Shown piece after piece: positions 46,574 to 58,536 of a stretch of DNA of 64,000 nucleotides (position 1 is its first letter; each line of letters opens with the position of its first letter). Location of the stretch: NCBI GenBank assembly GCA_051453625.1, contig JBOZIK010000001.1, positions 230,000,768 to 230,064,767 of the forward strand. Reading direction: 5' to 3'. The stretch is from Welwitschia mirabilis (lineage: Eukaryota; Gnetophyta; Gnetopsida; Welwitschiales). Under the pieces are notes generated by a model. That model saw only the letters and a list, made by a program, of their open reading frames with translations. It was not told the DNA's origin and did not search any database. The position numbers were made by a program, and so were the translations under genes.

Positions 46574-47881
46574 TGTTGATATGCTAAAATTGACATTTTA
46601 AGCAAGTATAATTAATCAATTTAGTATAGGAAAAGACATTTACTTCAATGATTTATTATAAAATGATTTCTTTTACCCTTTTTATAATATTTCATAAATA
46701 TATAGACTTTATCCTAGCATTAATAATATTTTTATTAACCTATAAAGAACTATTAAAAATATTAAATAACTACAACACAAACACCAATGTCACTAGCCAG
46801 GACTACTAGTACTATTGACTTATGGAGGAGAACTTGCACCAATCTTATGTTTCTATCATAATTGAAAAAGTTCATCACATTGCACTTATGGGAAATGTTA
46901 GAATTTAATCTAGAGTAAACCTTAAACTTTGATGATACATGGTGGAAGTACAAATTGGCATATCATAAACAGATGTGATGCAACAAGAATGATCATGAGG
47001 AAGATAACTAATATGGCATCTAGTGGCAACATTATTCAAAGTCTAATTATACATCATTATCATGTTTGCATGAAAAACAAAGAATATTTTCTTATGGATA
47101 CATGCCAACATATTTGTAACTTCCTCCTTATGAACCATCCTTATGTAAGCCCCCTTATGTAATCACCACCCAAGGCAATTATGATGAAGCTTCTTCATGC
47201 CTTCCCTCATTTATAAAAGGGCCTTAAGTACCCATTATGAGCATCTTTTGGTTCACTTAATATGGGGAAAACTTAGAGGCTAGTATACTATGGTTCTTTG
47301 ATACTCTTTCTTAGAGGCCAAATGATTTAATGCTAGTTAAGGAGTTCTTCTTCTTTACCTACTCCATTTTGATGCAACATATATTTTTTAGCTTTTAGTA
47401 TGAAAAATGGTTTGAATTCTTTCATTGTTATTATACATTTTATTTGGGATTATAAATATTTAGGTAAAACTAGTTCTAGAGTTAGTTTAAACCCTTTTGT
47501 CACTATTGCATATTTATTTGGAATTAGTAATATTTACATAGGACTAATTCTAAGTGTGTTTTATTTCTTTATTATTATTGCATAATCATCTGGCATTAGG
47601 AATTTTTAGGTGAGGATTACTTAATTGTTAAGTTTAAGATACAAAAAACATTAGAGTAAAGGTGAAGATAAGGAGGAATTGACTAGATCCGTAGGGCATT
47701 TCCATTCCCTTATGTTATCATTTGAAGAAAAATTTTGATCTCAAAAGTTTTTTTTGTTTGAGTTTTTATTGCAAGTAGAATTAATCTTGTATCTTTTAAA
47801 AGTTACCTCATATATCCTATAAAATAATGATAACTAAATAAAACTTAGTTTTAAATCTAGATTACTATAAAACCATAATTA
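46574..47881 (+). mobile_element. 3' LTR of family R
   Basis: The start TGTTGATATG is intact and the length is 1308 bp, close to the 5' LTR (about 1321 bp). Similarity covers the promoter (TATAAAAGG at 47212) and the downstream cttagaggctag segment. The right edge is followed by the target duplication ATGGC and then the family X LTR. Confidence 0.68.
47212..47220 (+). promoter_or_regulatory. TATA box of the family R 3' LTR
   Basis: tataaaagg followed by gccttaagtaccca, matching 6881. Confidence 0.65.
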
Positions 47882-47886
47882 ATGGC
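47882..47886. repeat. Right target-site duplication of the family R insertion (ATGGC)
   Basis: Partner of ATAGC at 6235-6239; followed by cctc as in the uninterrupted junction at 2241. Confidence 0.6.
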
Positions 47887-50548
47887 CCTCCTAAATGTGA
47901 CTTCATGAAATCTATGGCTTTCATTTCATTATATAAAAAAAGTACCAATATTTTTAAGTTTTAAAGAAAATAAAACATAAACAAAAAGAATTTATCTATA
48001 TTTTGATTTTTTAGATTTTATCATATTTATATCCAAAAAATAAATCAAAACAAAGATGAACATGGAATATGTGATGAAGATAGTTCATAACTATGCAGAC
48101 CTTTATCTATATGAATCCAAATTTCACTCATGAATGCATAGTACTATAAAGAAAAATAAAAAGAAAAAGAAATGCAAAGAAAAGTCGTAACAGTTAGAAT
48201 GTATGCATCTAGAAGACGTGTTAGAGTAATTTGGTGCTTAAGATCTCATTCGCACAAGTGTAATTAAAAAAACTACTTAAAAATAAGAAACTTTTAATCT
48301 GTGCATGTAAATTCTCAAAGAAAAGTATAATATTTTACATAAAAATAATAATTATTCTCCAAAAACAATACCAATTTTAAATGAAGGAGAAACTTACTTT
48401 TTAAAATGAGAAGATCACTTTGTAAGCCTTTGCAAAAATAAATGTATACTTAATATAATAATTCAACTCAGGTAAAGAAAGTCAAGTATAACAGATTCAA
48501 ATTAAAGCATAAAAAAACATCCTAAGTTAAATTGCATATACAGTAAAAGCACATGAGTATCAAACTAATAGAATACTTTACATAAATGTATATGGAAATA
48601 TTAATATTGGCTTATCAAACTATTATTTTACATAATAAAATAACTATTTCTTTCATGTAACATATAAGTAATTACAACACATGATTTATAATTATCACAG
48701 GTGTAAAATATAATTTCATGAGATGTAGAAAATGAACTACATAAGATAAAAATAAATAATCTTTTATAAAAATCCACTAGGACTCTTAAGATAGTTCATA
48801 ACTCAAATAAAAAAGCAAGAGAATTTAAATGCTAAAAGCTATCAAAGTTATTTTCATATCATAATAATTTTCCTTGAAAATATTATTGCTTAAAATCTTT
48901 TAAATGAATGAAAATAAGTAATTTAAACATTAAATTTTATTCTATACAAAATGTACATCAATCTAAAATCAAAGCATAACACTTAAAAAGCTAGATCCTT
49001 TGAATCAATGTAGTAAATCATTTAATTTGAAAAATATTTCCATTAAATTTTGATATATTTGACTTTAAATGAAACTCTTTCCTTATGATGAAATATGCTA
49101 TGAAAGAATTAAAACATCTAAATTAGATTATAATTCAAAAATTAATTAATAAGAGCTAGCACATGAATCTCTATTAAATCAAAGTAACACTTAGCCAATT
49201 TCAAGTAATTTTGATAGATAAAAAGAAGAAAAGGATGAAAGAGTAGAAAAAAGGGAGAAAAAATTCAGATGAATGGACTTAAAAATTATTAAAACCTTTA
49301 TAATACTAAGAATATGTCCTAAAACAAGTTTCTCAACTCAAACATTCAAGATTAAGTAGAATCTATTGAAATTGATAGAAACACTTCATCTAGAAAAAAA
49401 TTGCAAAAATTATAGTCAATTCTACTTTAATCATGAATATTAAGAAAAATATAAAACTTGCAAAAAATAAATTTCATATTTATAAATCACTTAAAAATTA
49501 CTATAGAATAGGATCTTATACTTCTAAACACACATCAATAATGATAGAGTAATTCATTTTGTAAAGTCGAGTTTATTCAAGTAAAGCTATAACTTTGATT
49601 ATAAATGGCTGAAATAAGGGCTTTTGTGGATGAATTTGTGTTCTAAATAATTGAGGATAAATATTTATACATTATGAGTGAAAGCTACTAACAAAATTTT
49701 AGAACCATTCGAGTCGCAGAAAGAGAGTCATGGTTAAAACAAGCACTAACATTTACTAGTTTACTTTGATTATAAGAAGAGGAAATGAAGGGTGAATAAT
49801 TCATACAAAAATAGATAATTTTAATCTTAGATAAATATAACTTAAATGTTTATAAATTAATCTACTTTCATTAGAAAGAAAAAAATAGAAATTCATCATT
49901 ATTTTTCTTAGAGAAGAGGTGGAATCATGAGAAAATGTACTAGAAAATGAGAAGAATAAAGAAATAAAAGAGAAGAGGGAAAAACACATGATTTATTTTG
50001 ATAAAAAGTGATTAACTATGCAAAATGTTAGAACTTCATGATAGGTACTAAATGTATAACAATCTAATTCATACTAATTATGCAAGATGCTATAAGAAAT
50101 CTAACAAAACTAAAAGAAAAGCATGATAAAAATGCATAAATCAAGTAATCAAAAGTATAAAAACATAAACAAAAGAACACTTATTAATTTCAAATGAAGT
50201 CATAGCACTTTTTATTAGTTTTTAATTCAAAGTTTTACAAGATTTAATGCCTTCTTCTCCTTCCACATTACCCATTCACATGCACTTCACCACTTCTGTA
50301 ATTCTCTTTGGATGGATAAAAAAAGAAAAAAAGGTGATAAAAAATATAATATAAAAGCATGTAGGAGGCTATAAGTGGATTATTATGCTAGTAAAGGATG
50401 ATAATGAATAATGTAGAAGGATTTTAAAGCTAATATAAAAAGAGGATTAATGTAGAAATAAATAAATATGAGAGAAATGAAGTAAAAACCTCCTTCTAAT
50501 GCTTGAGAATGGCTTGAACCACATAAAAATGATATGAAAATGGTAGCA

Positions 50549-51138
50549 NNNNNNNNNNNNNNNNNNNNNNNNNNNNNNNNNNNNNNNNNNNNNNNNNNNN
50601 NNNNNNNNNNNNNNNNNNNNNNNNNNNNNNNNNNNNNNNNNNNNNNNNNNNNNNNNNNNNNNNNNNNNNNNNNNNNNNNNNNNNNNNNNNNNNNNNNNNN
50701 NNNNNNNNNNNNNNNNNNNNNNNNNNNNNNNNNNNNNNNNNNNNNNNNNNNNNNNNNNNNNNNNNNNNNNNNNNNNNNNNNNNNNNNNNNNNNNNNNNNN
50801 NNNNNNNNNNNNNNNNNNNNNNNNNNNNNNNNNNNNNNNNNNNNNNNNNNNNNNNNNNNNNNNNNNNNNNNNNNNNNNNNNNNNNNNNNNNNNNNNNNNN
50901 NNNNNNNNNNNNNNNNNNNNNNNNNNNNNNNNNNNNNNNNNNNNNNNNNNNNNNNNNNNNNNNNNNNNNNNNNNNNNNNNNNNNNNNNNNNNNNNNNNNN
51001 NNNNNNNNNNNNNNNNNNNNNNNNNNNNNNNNNNNNNNNNNNNNNNNNNNNNNNNNNNNNNNNNNNNNNNNNNNNNNNNNNNNNNNNNNNNNNNNNNNNN
51101 NNNNNNNNNNNNNNNNNNNNNNNNNNNNNNNNNNNNNN
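50549..51138. other. Assembly gap of 590 N inside LTR copy C
   Basis: The flanks match 880 and 950 in copy A and 4890 and about 4990 in copy B, which contain only 70-100 bp between them. Confidence 0.9.
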
Positions 51139-51615
51139 AGATGCACTTGGCTTAGTTTTAAGCTAAGGAGTTGCAAAAACCATTGGAGTTTCACATGTGA
51201 TGCATACATAGGTTAACAAAACTATCAAATGACATTATAATACTAGTTTACTCATGAAAATAAAGCTACAATATCATAGATAGTTTTAAAAATTATCTAC
51301 CTGAATTTACAAAAAGTAAATTAACTTAATTTTATCTCTTATAGCTAATATTGCATGAGAACATCAAATCTGACTTAAAAATAACTAGAAATGAATAAAT
51401 TATGGTTTCTAGAATGCACATTTCCAAGGTACTAATATTGGCAGAGTCTCTGGTATCATTAAATGCCATTCATTGAGTGGCAAAATGAATTAGAATCACC
51501 ACATTAGTAAGTCAATAAGATATGATAATGGAAAAGGGATTACAAATCATCTATAGAAATGTTAGATTGGAGTAGTCTTTCATGATCTACATTTTCACCC
51601 TCGATTTCAATCTTC

Positions 51616-51688
51616 TAATCATAATCATTGCAAATAATCTCAAACTGGATCACTCATAATCATTGCAAATAATCTCAAATTGGATCAT
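51616..51688. repeat. Tandem duplication of a ~37 bp unit in LTR copy C
   Basis: tcataatcattgcaaataat, then ctcaaa and tggatca, occurs twice in a row. Copies A and B have the unit once. The two units differ at one or two bases, so this is a fairly recent local event. Confidence 0.8.
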
Positions 51689-51836
51689 AGCATATCATTT
51701 TGGACTTAATGAATGTTTGAGATCCTTATCACCTAAAAAGTGTAGAAATACCTCTAAGTGTAGTTCTATAGTTCAAAAAGTAATTAAAATAATAACTATT
51801 AATACTTTATTTTATCAAAAATTCAAGCTTCATTAA

Positions 51837-54452
51837 TGGATTATAAAACTTATAAAGAATTAAAAAATCTAGAGTTAACACCTTATTAGGGAAAAATGTA
51901 TTTAGTGAATGGATTAGTAATGATTCCAAAAAACATTTTAAAGGATGTATCCATTAAGCTTCAAGGATTCATTTATCTAATAGATTATTTACTAATAAAA
52001 CCTCAAGGAAATACCCATGCAATGATCTTAAGAAGACTGTAAATAGCTATTGTGGATGTTACAATCTATTTTAGGAAAAATAATAAATATCATTTTGAAG
52101 GATCCTAAAAAAAGATTAAACTATATGATGTTACAATTCTAAAAGAAATAGGACATGACATAGAAGCAAGGACTAATACTATTCTAACTCAAAATGATAA
52201 TATAATTCTAAAATAATAAAATTAAAAAAATGAAAAATAAGTCTTAACACATTAATAAATAGAAAATCCCCCACTCAATGAAGGATTAGAATAAATTAAA
52301 GTAGCCCCAAATATACCTCTAATTGTTAACACTAGTTTAATCCATTATTAGAAAAGAAAACTTAAAATAATATTGGCCAAAAGAAAAGAAGAATTTTCTT
52401 AGGATCACAATAACATTAAAGAAATAAATTGAGGGATATATTAGAATAGGATTTATTTATATGCTTTCATTAAACCAAATAGATTATCTAAAAGAAAATG
52501 CAATATATACATGCAAGTAGTAATTAAAAAACAAATTTTCAAGCTCTTAGTCATTGGATTGATATATTTCATATTACACTTAGAATGGATTAGAGAGAGA
52601 GAGAGAGAGGGATATATATATATATATATATAAAGAATATGTATATATTTTTAAATGTTGAATACAATAACCTATAAAGATCATTTCCCTTTTCCTTCTA
52701 TGGATTAAATTTTAGTGAGGATATTTAGGCATCACTATTATAGCTCTCATGAAGGACATAGTGGATACAATTAATTTTTAATATCTTCAAAAGATTAGAC
52801 TAAAATGACTTATACCTATCATTGAGGAACTTATGCTTATAAAGTGTTACTATTTGGATTATGTAATGCACTTGATACTTTTCAAAGGTTAGTAAATAGT
52901 GTTTATCAAGATGTGATATGAATATCAATTAAAGTATAGATGAATTTTTAGCTTTTAGAAACAACGTTGATGAATCAAGTAATAGGTTAGAGAAGGTATT
53001 AGAAAGATGTGATGAAAAATTACTAATGCTAAGTTGATCTAAGAATCATGTTATGATAATTAATGATAGAATGTTAGGATAAAAAATCTCTCAAAAAGAG
53101 ATTAAGATATATGAGTAAAAGATTAAAGCTATAAAATATATATTACCATTAACTAAACTTAAATAAATAAGATCCTTCTTAGGGCATGTGAGATATTATA
53201 AAAAATTTATAGCCAATTTTAGTACAATCACTAAATACTTAGTAATGTTCTATAGAAAAGTATGAAATATAACTAAACTAATGAAAGTAATAATTCTTTT
53301 AAAACTTGAAAGATAAACTTCTAATAAAACCTATTTTATAAGGATCCAACTAGATAAAGCCATTTTACATAATAACTCATGCATCTAGTCATGCTATTGG
53401 AGTTGTATCAGAATAAAGTATGATGAAAATAAATCACATGTAATTTCTTATATTAGTAAGAATTTTAAATCAACTTAACAAAATTATATAGTAACTAAGA
53501 AAGAGCTATTAACAATACTAGTAAAATTGAAAAAATTTAGGAACTATATTATAGAAGTTGAAGTAAAACTTCATATTAATCATAATGTAATTAGATTTTA
53601 ATCAATTAAAAAAACTAATTCAAAAATTATGAAATAGATATTACTAATGTAAGAGTTTGACTTTAGAAGTTTTGATAGGAAGGGAATAAAAAATGTAGTA
53701 GTAGATCATCTTTTATGATTAGAATTCCATAATGAAGAAAAAATAAATGTAAGAAATGAATTTCTTAATAAAAATCTTTTCCAAGTCAAAATAAACCCCT
53801 AATATGCTAACATAGATAATTTAATAGTAGTAAGAAATTGTCATCTTTTATGAACTACTATGAAAGGAAAAAAATTAGTAAGGAAGGCCAGAGACTGCAT
53901 ATGGCATGAAACGATGTTATTTGGGAAATGTAAATATTATTTTATTAGAAAATGTGTGAAAGATGAATTACAAAAATAAGTCCTAAAAGAAACTTATGAA
54001 GAAGACTAAGGGAACACTGTAATGAAAGAAGAATAGGAATAAAAATCCATCATGTGAGATAATACTAATCCATAATATTTAAAAATTTAGATTCTTATGT
54101 TTATAATTATGATAAATTTCAAAGGAAGTAAATATTTAATCAAAGGTTAAAAATTCCATAATAATGAATCCAAGTAATTTAATTATTTAATGTGTGCAAG
54201 ATAGATTTTATTAATCATATTTGGGTTTGTGTTGATTTATTCACTAAGTGAATTAAGGATGAGGCTATATCTCATTGTTATTTCTAAAGTATAAACATAG
54301 TTTTCTTTAAAAACATTATCTATAGATTTGGAAACCCTAGAAGTCTTATATCTAATAGAGGAATTCATTTTTCAAGAAACGTTTACTTAAGCATGGAATC
54401 CATTGTAATCTCTTTATTGTCTATAATACTCAATCAATGACCAACATGAAGC
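51837..54452 (+). pseudogene. pol: Athila-like pol fragment: RT, RNase H, start of integrase
   Basis: Strongly decayed. Motifs in plus-strand order: GTYAYKVLLFGLCNALDTFQ near 52840-52900 (RT palm, family MPFGL), ERCDEK-like thumb with GHVRYYKKFIANFSTITKY (53180-53240), THASSHAIGVV (RNase H start, about 53375), MQEFDFRSFDRKGIKNVVVD (53650-53705), and the integrase core IWVCVDLFTKWIK (54215-54250) and RFGNPRSLISNRGIHF (about 54320-54375). Stops occur every few codons. The front (51837-52700) resembles pol linker only loosely. It is cut on the left by the family X LTR and on the right by a gap of 148 N. Confidence 0.7.
52592..52632. repeat. Compound microsatellite (GA)n(TA)n
   Basis: About eight GA units (52592-52608) followed by about ten AT units (52612-52632). 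Confidence 0.95.
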
Positions 54453-54600
54453 NNNNNNNNNNNNNNNNNNNNNNNNNNNNNNNNNNNNNNNNNNNNNNNN
54501 NNNNNNNNNNNNNNNNNNNNNNNNNNNNNNNNNNNNNNNNNNNNNNNNNNNNNNNNNNNNNNNNNNNNNNNNNNNNNNNNNNNNNNNNNNNNNNNNNNNN
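54453..54600. other. Assembly gap of 148 N
   Basis: It lies within the integrase core of the Athila-like pol fragment, which resumes in its C-terminal part at 54601. Confidence 0.9.
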
Positions 54601-55090
54601 ATACCCTATTAATTGAATTAGAATAAAAAAATTTAAATTGACTATAGAATTAAATTTTAATTTAGATAAATCTCAAGAAGAATGGATAAAAAATATAAAT
54701 ATTTTAGATGAGAATATAAAAGAAGATCTTTTAAGAAAATAACTCATTCAAGAAAAAATAAAAGTATATCATGGTAATAAAATAAGAAAAACCAAATTCA
54801 AATAAGGAGATGTAATGCTAGTTTATGACCCTATAATGTTTTAATCAAAATAGAAATATGAATATAATTGGTTTGAATCTTTTACAGTACTGAAAATTTT
54901 AGGCAATGGAGCCACTAAAATACACAACCTTAATGAAAATAGAACCTACGAAATTAATGTACAAAGGATAAAGGTTTATAGTGATCATAAAAATTTGTTA
55001 AAATACTTAAAAAAAGCATTGTATAATAGAGAGGATATTTCAATTCCATCTAAAAAGCATTCTAAACAAAAAAAGTTAAATAAAAGGTAA
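54601..55090 (+). pseudogene. pol: Integrase C-terminal domain of the Athila-like pol fragment
   Basis: Better preserved than the part before the gap. A mostly open frame reads ELNFNLDKSQEEWI, NILDENIKEDLLRK, a stop, KIRKTKFK, a stop, GDVMLVYDPIMF, KYEYNWFESFTVLKILGNG, TKIHNLNENRTYEINVQRIK and VYSDHKNLLKYL. This is the chromatin-contact end of a gypsy integrase (a GPY/F-like position with WFESFTVLKI). It is the end of pol. Confidence 0.75.
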
Positions 55091-55430
55091 ATTATGATAA
55101 CTTTAAATAAGAAGCTAACTTGATAATATTTTAATGAGAAATTGTGCATTATTATTCTTATGAGGATTAAGAGAAGAACTTCATTACATGATAGGATAAA
55201 TAATAGAATATAATATGCATAAAAAAAGGGAAAAAACCAAGTGCATAGGAAAAATATTCATAAAAGGAGCTTTTGATAGTTCAACATAGTAGCTATGAAA
55301 AATCCACTTGGAGGAGGTGTGAAGAGGTGTTGATTAGTTGGTTATGATTTAGACTAAAAATTGTATGAGTTCTTATGCCTTTAATAGTGGTTGAAATCTT
55401 CTCACTATGATCATAATTTTAGTTGTGATA
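55091..55430 (+). mobile_element. Start of the Athila 3' module after the pol fragment
   Basis: At 55232-55430 the sequence (gtgcataggaaaaatattc, then tagctatgaaaaatccact) matches 34530-34680 and 63045-63200 in plus orientation and 12900-12620 in minus. A short purine-rich stretch (aaaaaaagggaaaaaa) precedes it here too. Similarity ends at about 55430. Confidence 0.6.
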
Positions 55431-57268
55431 ACAAAATATTAAGAAACAATTATATCTTATAAGTCATCTAAGATATAGTTAGTTATCAAGACTAGATATA
55501 TATATATAAATATATATCACAACTTAATGAATTAATATAAGAGAGACTTAATGAATTAATATAAGAGAGATAGAAGTTTATTCTAGCATGTGGTAGAATT
55601 TGAATATTATTTAAAAAAAGATTTATAATTTATGCAAAATAATTAAATTTTATTCTAGAAGAAAGAAAATCTTCTTTATTTTAAAGTCATTTAAATAAAT
55701 CTTAATAGCTTATTGAGTTGTATAGAGGATTTTTCTTTAGAAAATTTGATGTAGTTAAACATAAATAAATAATTGAAACAATATAAAAATAACTTTAAAA
55801 AAAGAAACAAAAATTAAAAGTTTATTTTCTTAAGATTTTTTTTTACTACATTAAGAGGCATTTAGCATTTAGAAACACAACCTAGCTTAGAGTAACATCA
55901 GAATTTAAGGATAGCAGAAAACCTGATAAAGATATAGTTCTAAAAGTGGCCTAAGAATGTATTTTATCTATTATATTCCCTAGTTTTTAAGTATTCTAAA
56001 TAATTTTTAAGGGGAAGAAATAAGAAAATTTCACTTAATATCTTGGAAAGAGTCTATGTTTCATGAGGATGTGCTCTCCAAAAATTGTTGTATATTCTAA
56101 TATTTCATACTCTCTTCTTTACATTTTCTCTATCAAAGCTTAATGTAGCTAGGGTAAGTGTAGGATTAGTGCCATGAAGCATTATATGCTGAGTATACTT
56201 GATTAAGTTATTAATATATTTCCTCTATTCTTACTTTTAAAAACTTATCCACTAGGTGATGGATCATTAAGACAAAAATCATATGGATGATTCAATTTTT
56301 AATAAATCCTTATCATCCTCTATAATAAAGAATTTTAAGATGTTTAAGACCTTAACAATAGAATTGTAATTAGTATATAAAACTCATTAAAATTTATTCT
56401 TAGAAATAACTATAATCTGAGATGATTCAGGGTCTACACTCTTGATGCACATGTTAATCTAAGTAGAAATGTAGCTGAAAAGAAAGCATTTGACTTTCTT
56501 AATGCTTAACATAGTAATGGAAAATGGAAAAGGAGTGGATACCATAATGATATAATAAAAATAAAGAGGAAGAAATTTCTTTAAGATGATATGGAAATAC
56601 CCTCTAAGGACTTAATGTATATGAAGATAAATTATTAGGATAAAAAGATATGATTTACAAAAAAAAGGTGTTTTCTATTTTTTTGACAATTATAACTTAG
56701 TTAAAATTTTTAGTTTTACATATATCTAGCAAGCAAATAATAAGTATGAAATAAGTTGCATACCTCTAAGTTATTTCAATTAAGCTCTAAGTGTGTACTA
56801 TAAGATCTCTTAACATTAGGATAGCAATTAGAGAATCTAAACTAATCCAAGCTCAAATTAAAGCCAACACTCTAGATCAATTTATGATTAATTTGGTATC
56901 TTACCAAGTAATGTTTGAAAAAGTTAAGAATCATAAAATCATTTCATCTTTAATATTTGTTAGACATTAAGTACGTAGTTCTACAATTATATATATTATT
57001 ACTTTAAAAGGTGAAATATCAATGCTTAAATTAAACATATGATATTGTAAAATAATTTATATTTTCTAAAATTTTTTATTTAATACTTCAAACTAGTAAT
57101 GCAATCATTTAAAGTGATCATAACATTTCCTAAAGCCTAAAATTTAGAAAAATCTTAAAAAAGTTTAGTAAAATTAAAAATAAGTTGTTTCTTATTTTTA
57201 ATTTTTCAGTTGAAATAACTTTTAGAATTTTGAGCTATACCAAATTATGTCCATCAAATTGAATAAGT
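55431..57268. other. Unassigned AT-rich stretch
   Basis: 1.84 kb without a recognisable gene, LTR or repeat partner in the window. It holds a perfect 24 bp tandem duplication at 55522-55569 and short TA runs near 55497-55518. It may be the rest of the 3' module or LTR of the pol fragment, decayed beyond recognition. Confidence 0.4.
55522..55569. repeat. Perfect 24 bp tandem duplication
   Basis: The unit acttaatgaatt-aatataagagag occurs twice without a mismatch, next to a short TA repeat. Confidence 0.97.
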
Positions 57269-58516
57269 TGTTAATTATTGAAATTCCAAGTTGTATGTTT
57301 TTAAAGGGGCATTTTAAATAGTTTTATAAACATTTAGATAGGTTTAAGCACAAAATGATGATTATTGAGAGTTAAGGAGAAAATCATAGAAATGCACAAA
57401 TACTAGCACTTTTGAAGGTATTTTGGATTAATTCTAATACTTCACATTTTATGGAGGAATTAATGTTCTATAAATTTAAATTCACTTGATTAGAAGCTTA
57501 AAGGAGTCTATCATCACTTCCATCATCCAGATGACCATTAGAGTAACACCACTTGCATGTTGACTTGATTGATATGAAGGCTAAATATAGAACTCTTTTT
57601 ATGTGACATCATCACCACTATCATCTAGATGATAAATATGATGATAATCTAATTTTAGTTAATGTATTAAACTTCAATAAAATTATGTAATGTATTATGT
57701 GCTTTTCTAGGTGCCATTAGGGTTTTTCATGTGTTTATTCAAATTGTCTATTTTTGAGTCTATTATTGTCAATAAATACCAAATTTGTCCTTGACTCTAA
57801 TCACCTTTATTACACTAGAAATTCTTGCAATAGGAGATTGAAGGATTGGAGGTTCATTCGTTAGTTGCAGAGAGGAATATTTCTTGGTATTGGCTATGTC
57901 TCCTTCATTAAGGTGTTACTGCTTTGTAACAAAATGTTGATTCAATATCTAATGGAAATATTCTTTTAGTTTTTATATTCATGTACATGTCCCTTATGGT
58001 TTATGTTGATTATTATTTCATAATAGTTTCATAATTGATATAGGTCAATAAGAAAAACATTTATCACAACTGAAATCATTAGTTCAGAAACTTGCATTGC
58101 ATTTTATATTTCCTAAATTAATCATTGCATGTTTTTCATATTCTGTTTAATACACTTAATAGCTTAGATTAGTTAGAATTAGTAATAGTTTCCTGAATTA
58201 AGCTATATTTTACAAGGCCAACCTTGTATAATGTAGATTTGGTATTCGAATAGATATTGCATTTAAAGTAGATTACATTTTTATTTACATAGTATGTTTA
58301 CTTTTCTTGCATTACATTTTTATTTTTTTAAATCTAAAAAAAAATCTAAAAATACTTCACTCAAAATCAATTCTCTTTCTTTGCACTTAGTGCCTTTGAT
58401 GGATTATGATATTTGAGTTCACTCCCATCTATATCAATTTGTTATGTTTGTGCATATATCTGTGATTAATAAGTTTTGATTAGGATGTAATGTTTGCATA
58501 AATACATACAAAAACA
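57269..58516 (+). mobile_element. 5' LTR of the deleted Athila-like element (family Z, copy 4)
   Basis: TGTTAATTATTG to acaaaaaca, 1248 bp, the same length within a few bases as copies 1 and 3 in minus orientation. Matches include the start (ttagataggtttaag versus the complement of 45180), the middle (aatacttcaca) and the end (cactcccatctata...gcataaatac versus the complement of 10010-10100). More diverged than the other copies. Confidence 0.72.
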
Positions 58517-58519
58517 TCT

Positions 58520-58536
58520 TGGTGCAATTGTCGAGA
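58520..58536 (+). promoter_or_regulatory. tRNA-Asp-type primer-binding site
   Basis: TGGTGCAATTGTCGAGA lies three bases after the LTR end. Compared with the sequence complementary to the 3' end of plant tRNA-Asp, nearly all differences are C-to-T or G-to-A. Athila-type elements prime with tRNA-Asp, which supports the lineage call. Confidence 0.7.

Larger units (their letters stand above)
6240..47881 (+). mobile_element. 41.6 kb nested LTR unit of family R inserted in family X
   Basis: The outer ends are two same-orientation LTRs (6240-7560 and 46574-47881) that are more like each other than like the internal relative at 42360. The left and right flanks are the two halves of a junction that survives uninterrupted at 2240-2251, with ATAGC/ATGGC as target duplication. 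The interior holds about 2.4 kb of its own sequence (7561-9981), a large minus-strand Athila-like element, more own sequence (40266-42359), a third LTR copy and a solo-like Athila LTR. No protein of family R itself was recognised, so its lineage is unknown and it may be non-autonomous. Confidence 0.65.
47896..51835 (-). mobile_element. LTR copy C of family X
   Basis: The left end TGTGACTTCATG corresponds to TGTAATTATATG at 2251. The right end on the minus strand is TAATGAAGCTT, corresponding to TGATGAAGCC. It is collinear with copy B. At its right end there is no polypurine tract; an unrelated Athila-like pol begins at once, so this is the outer end of the family X array. It contains a 590-base N gap (50549-51138), where copies A and B have only about 70-100 bp, and a short tandem duplication at 51616-51688. 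Confidence 0.68.

Noticed and set aside
50496-51209. Frames of 210-237 residues on both strands
   Set aside because: They run through the 590 N gap inside a family X LTR.
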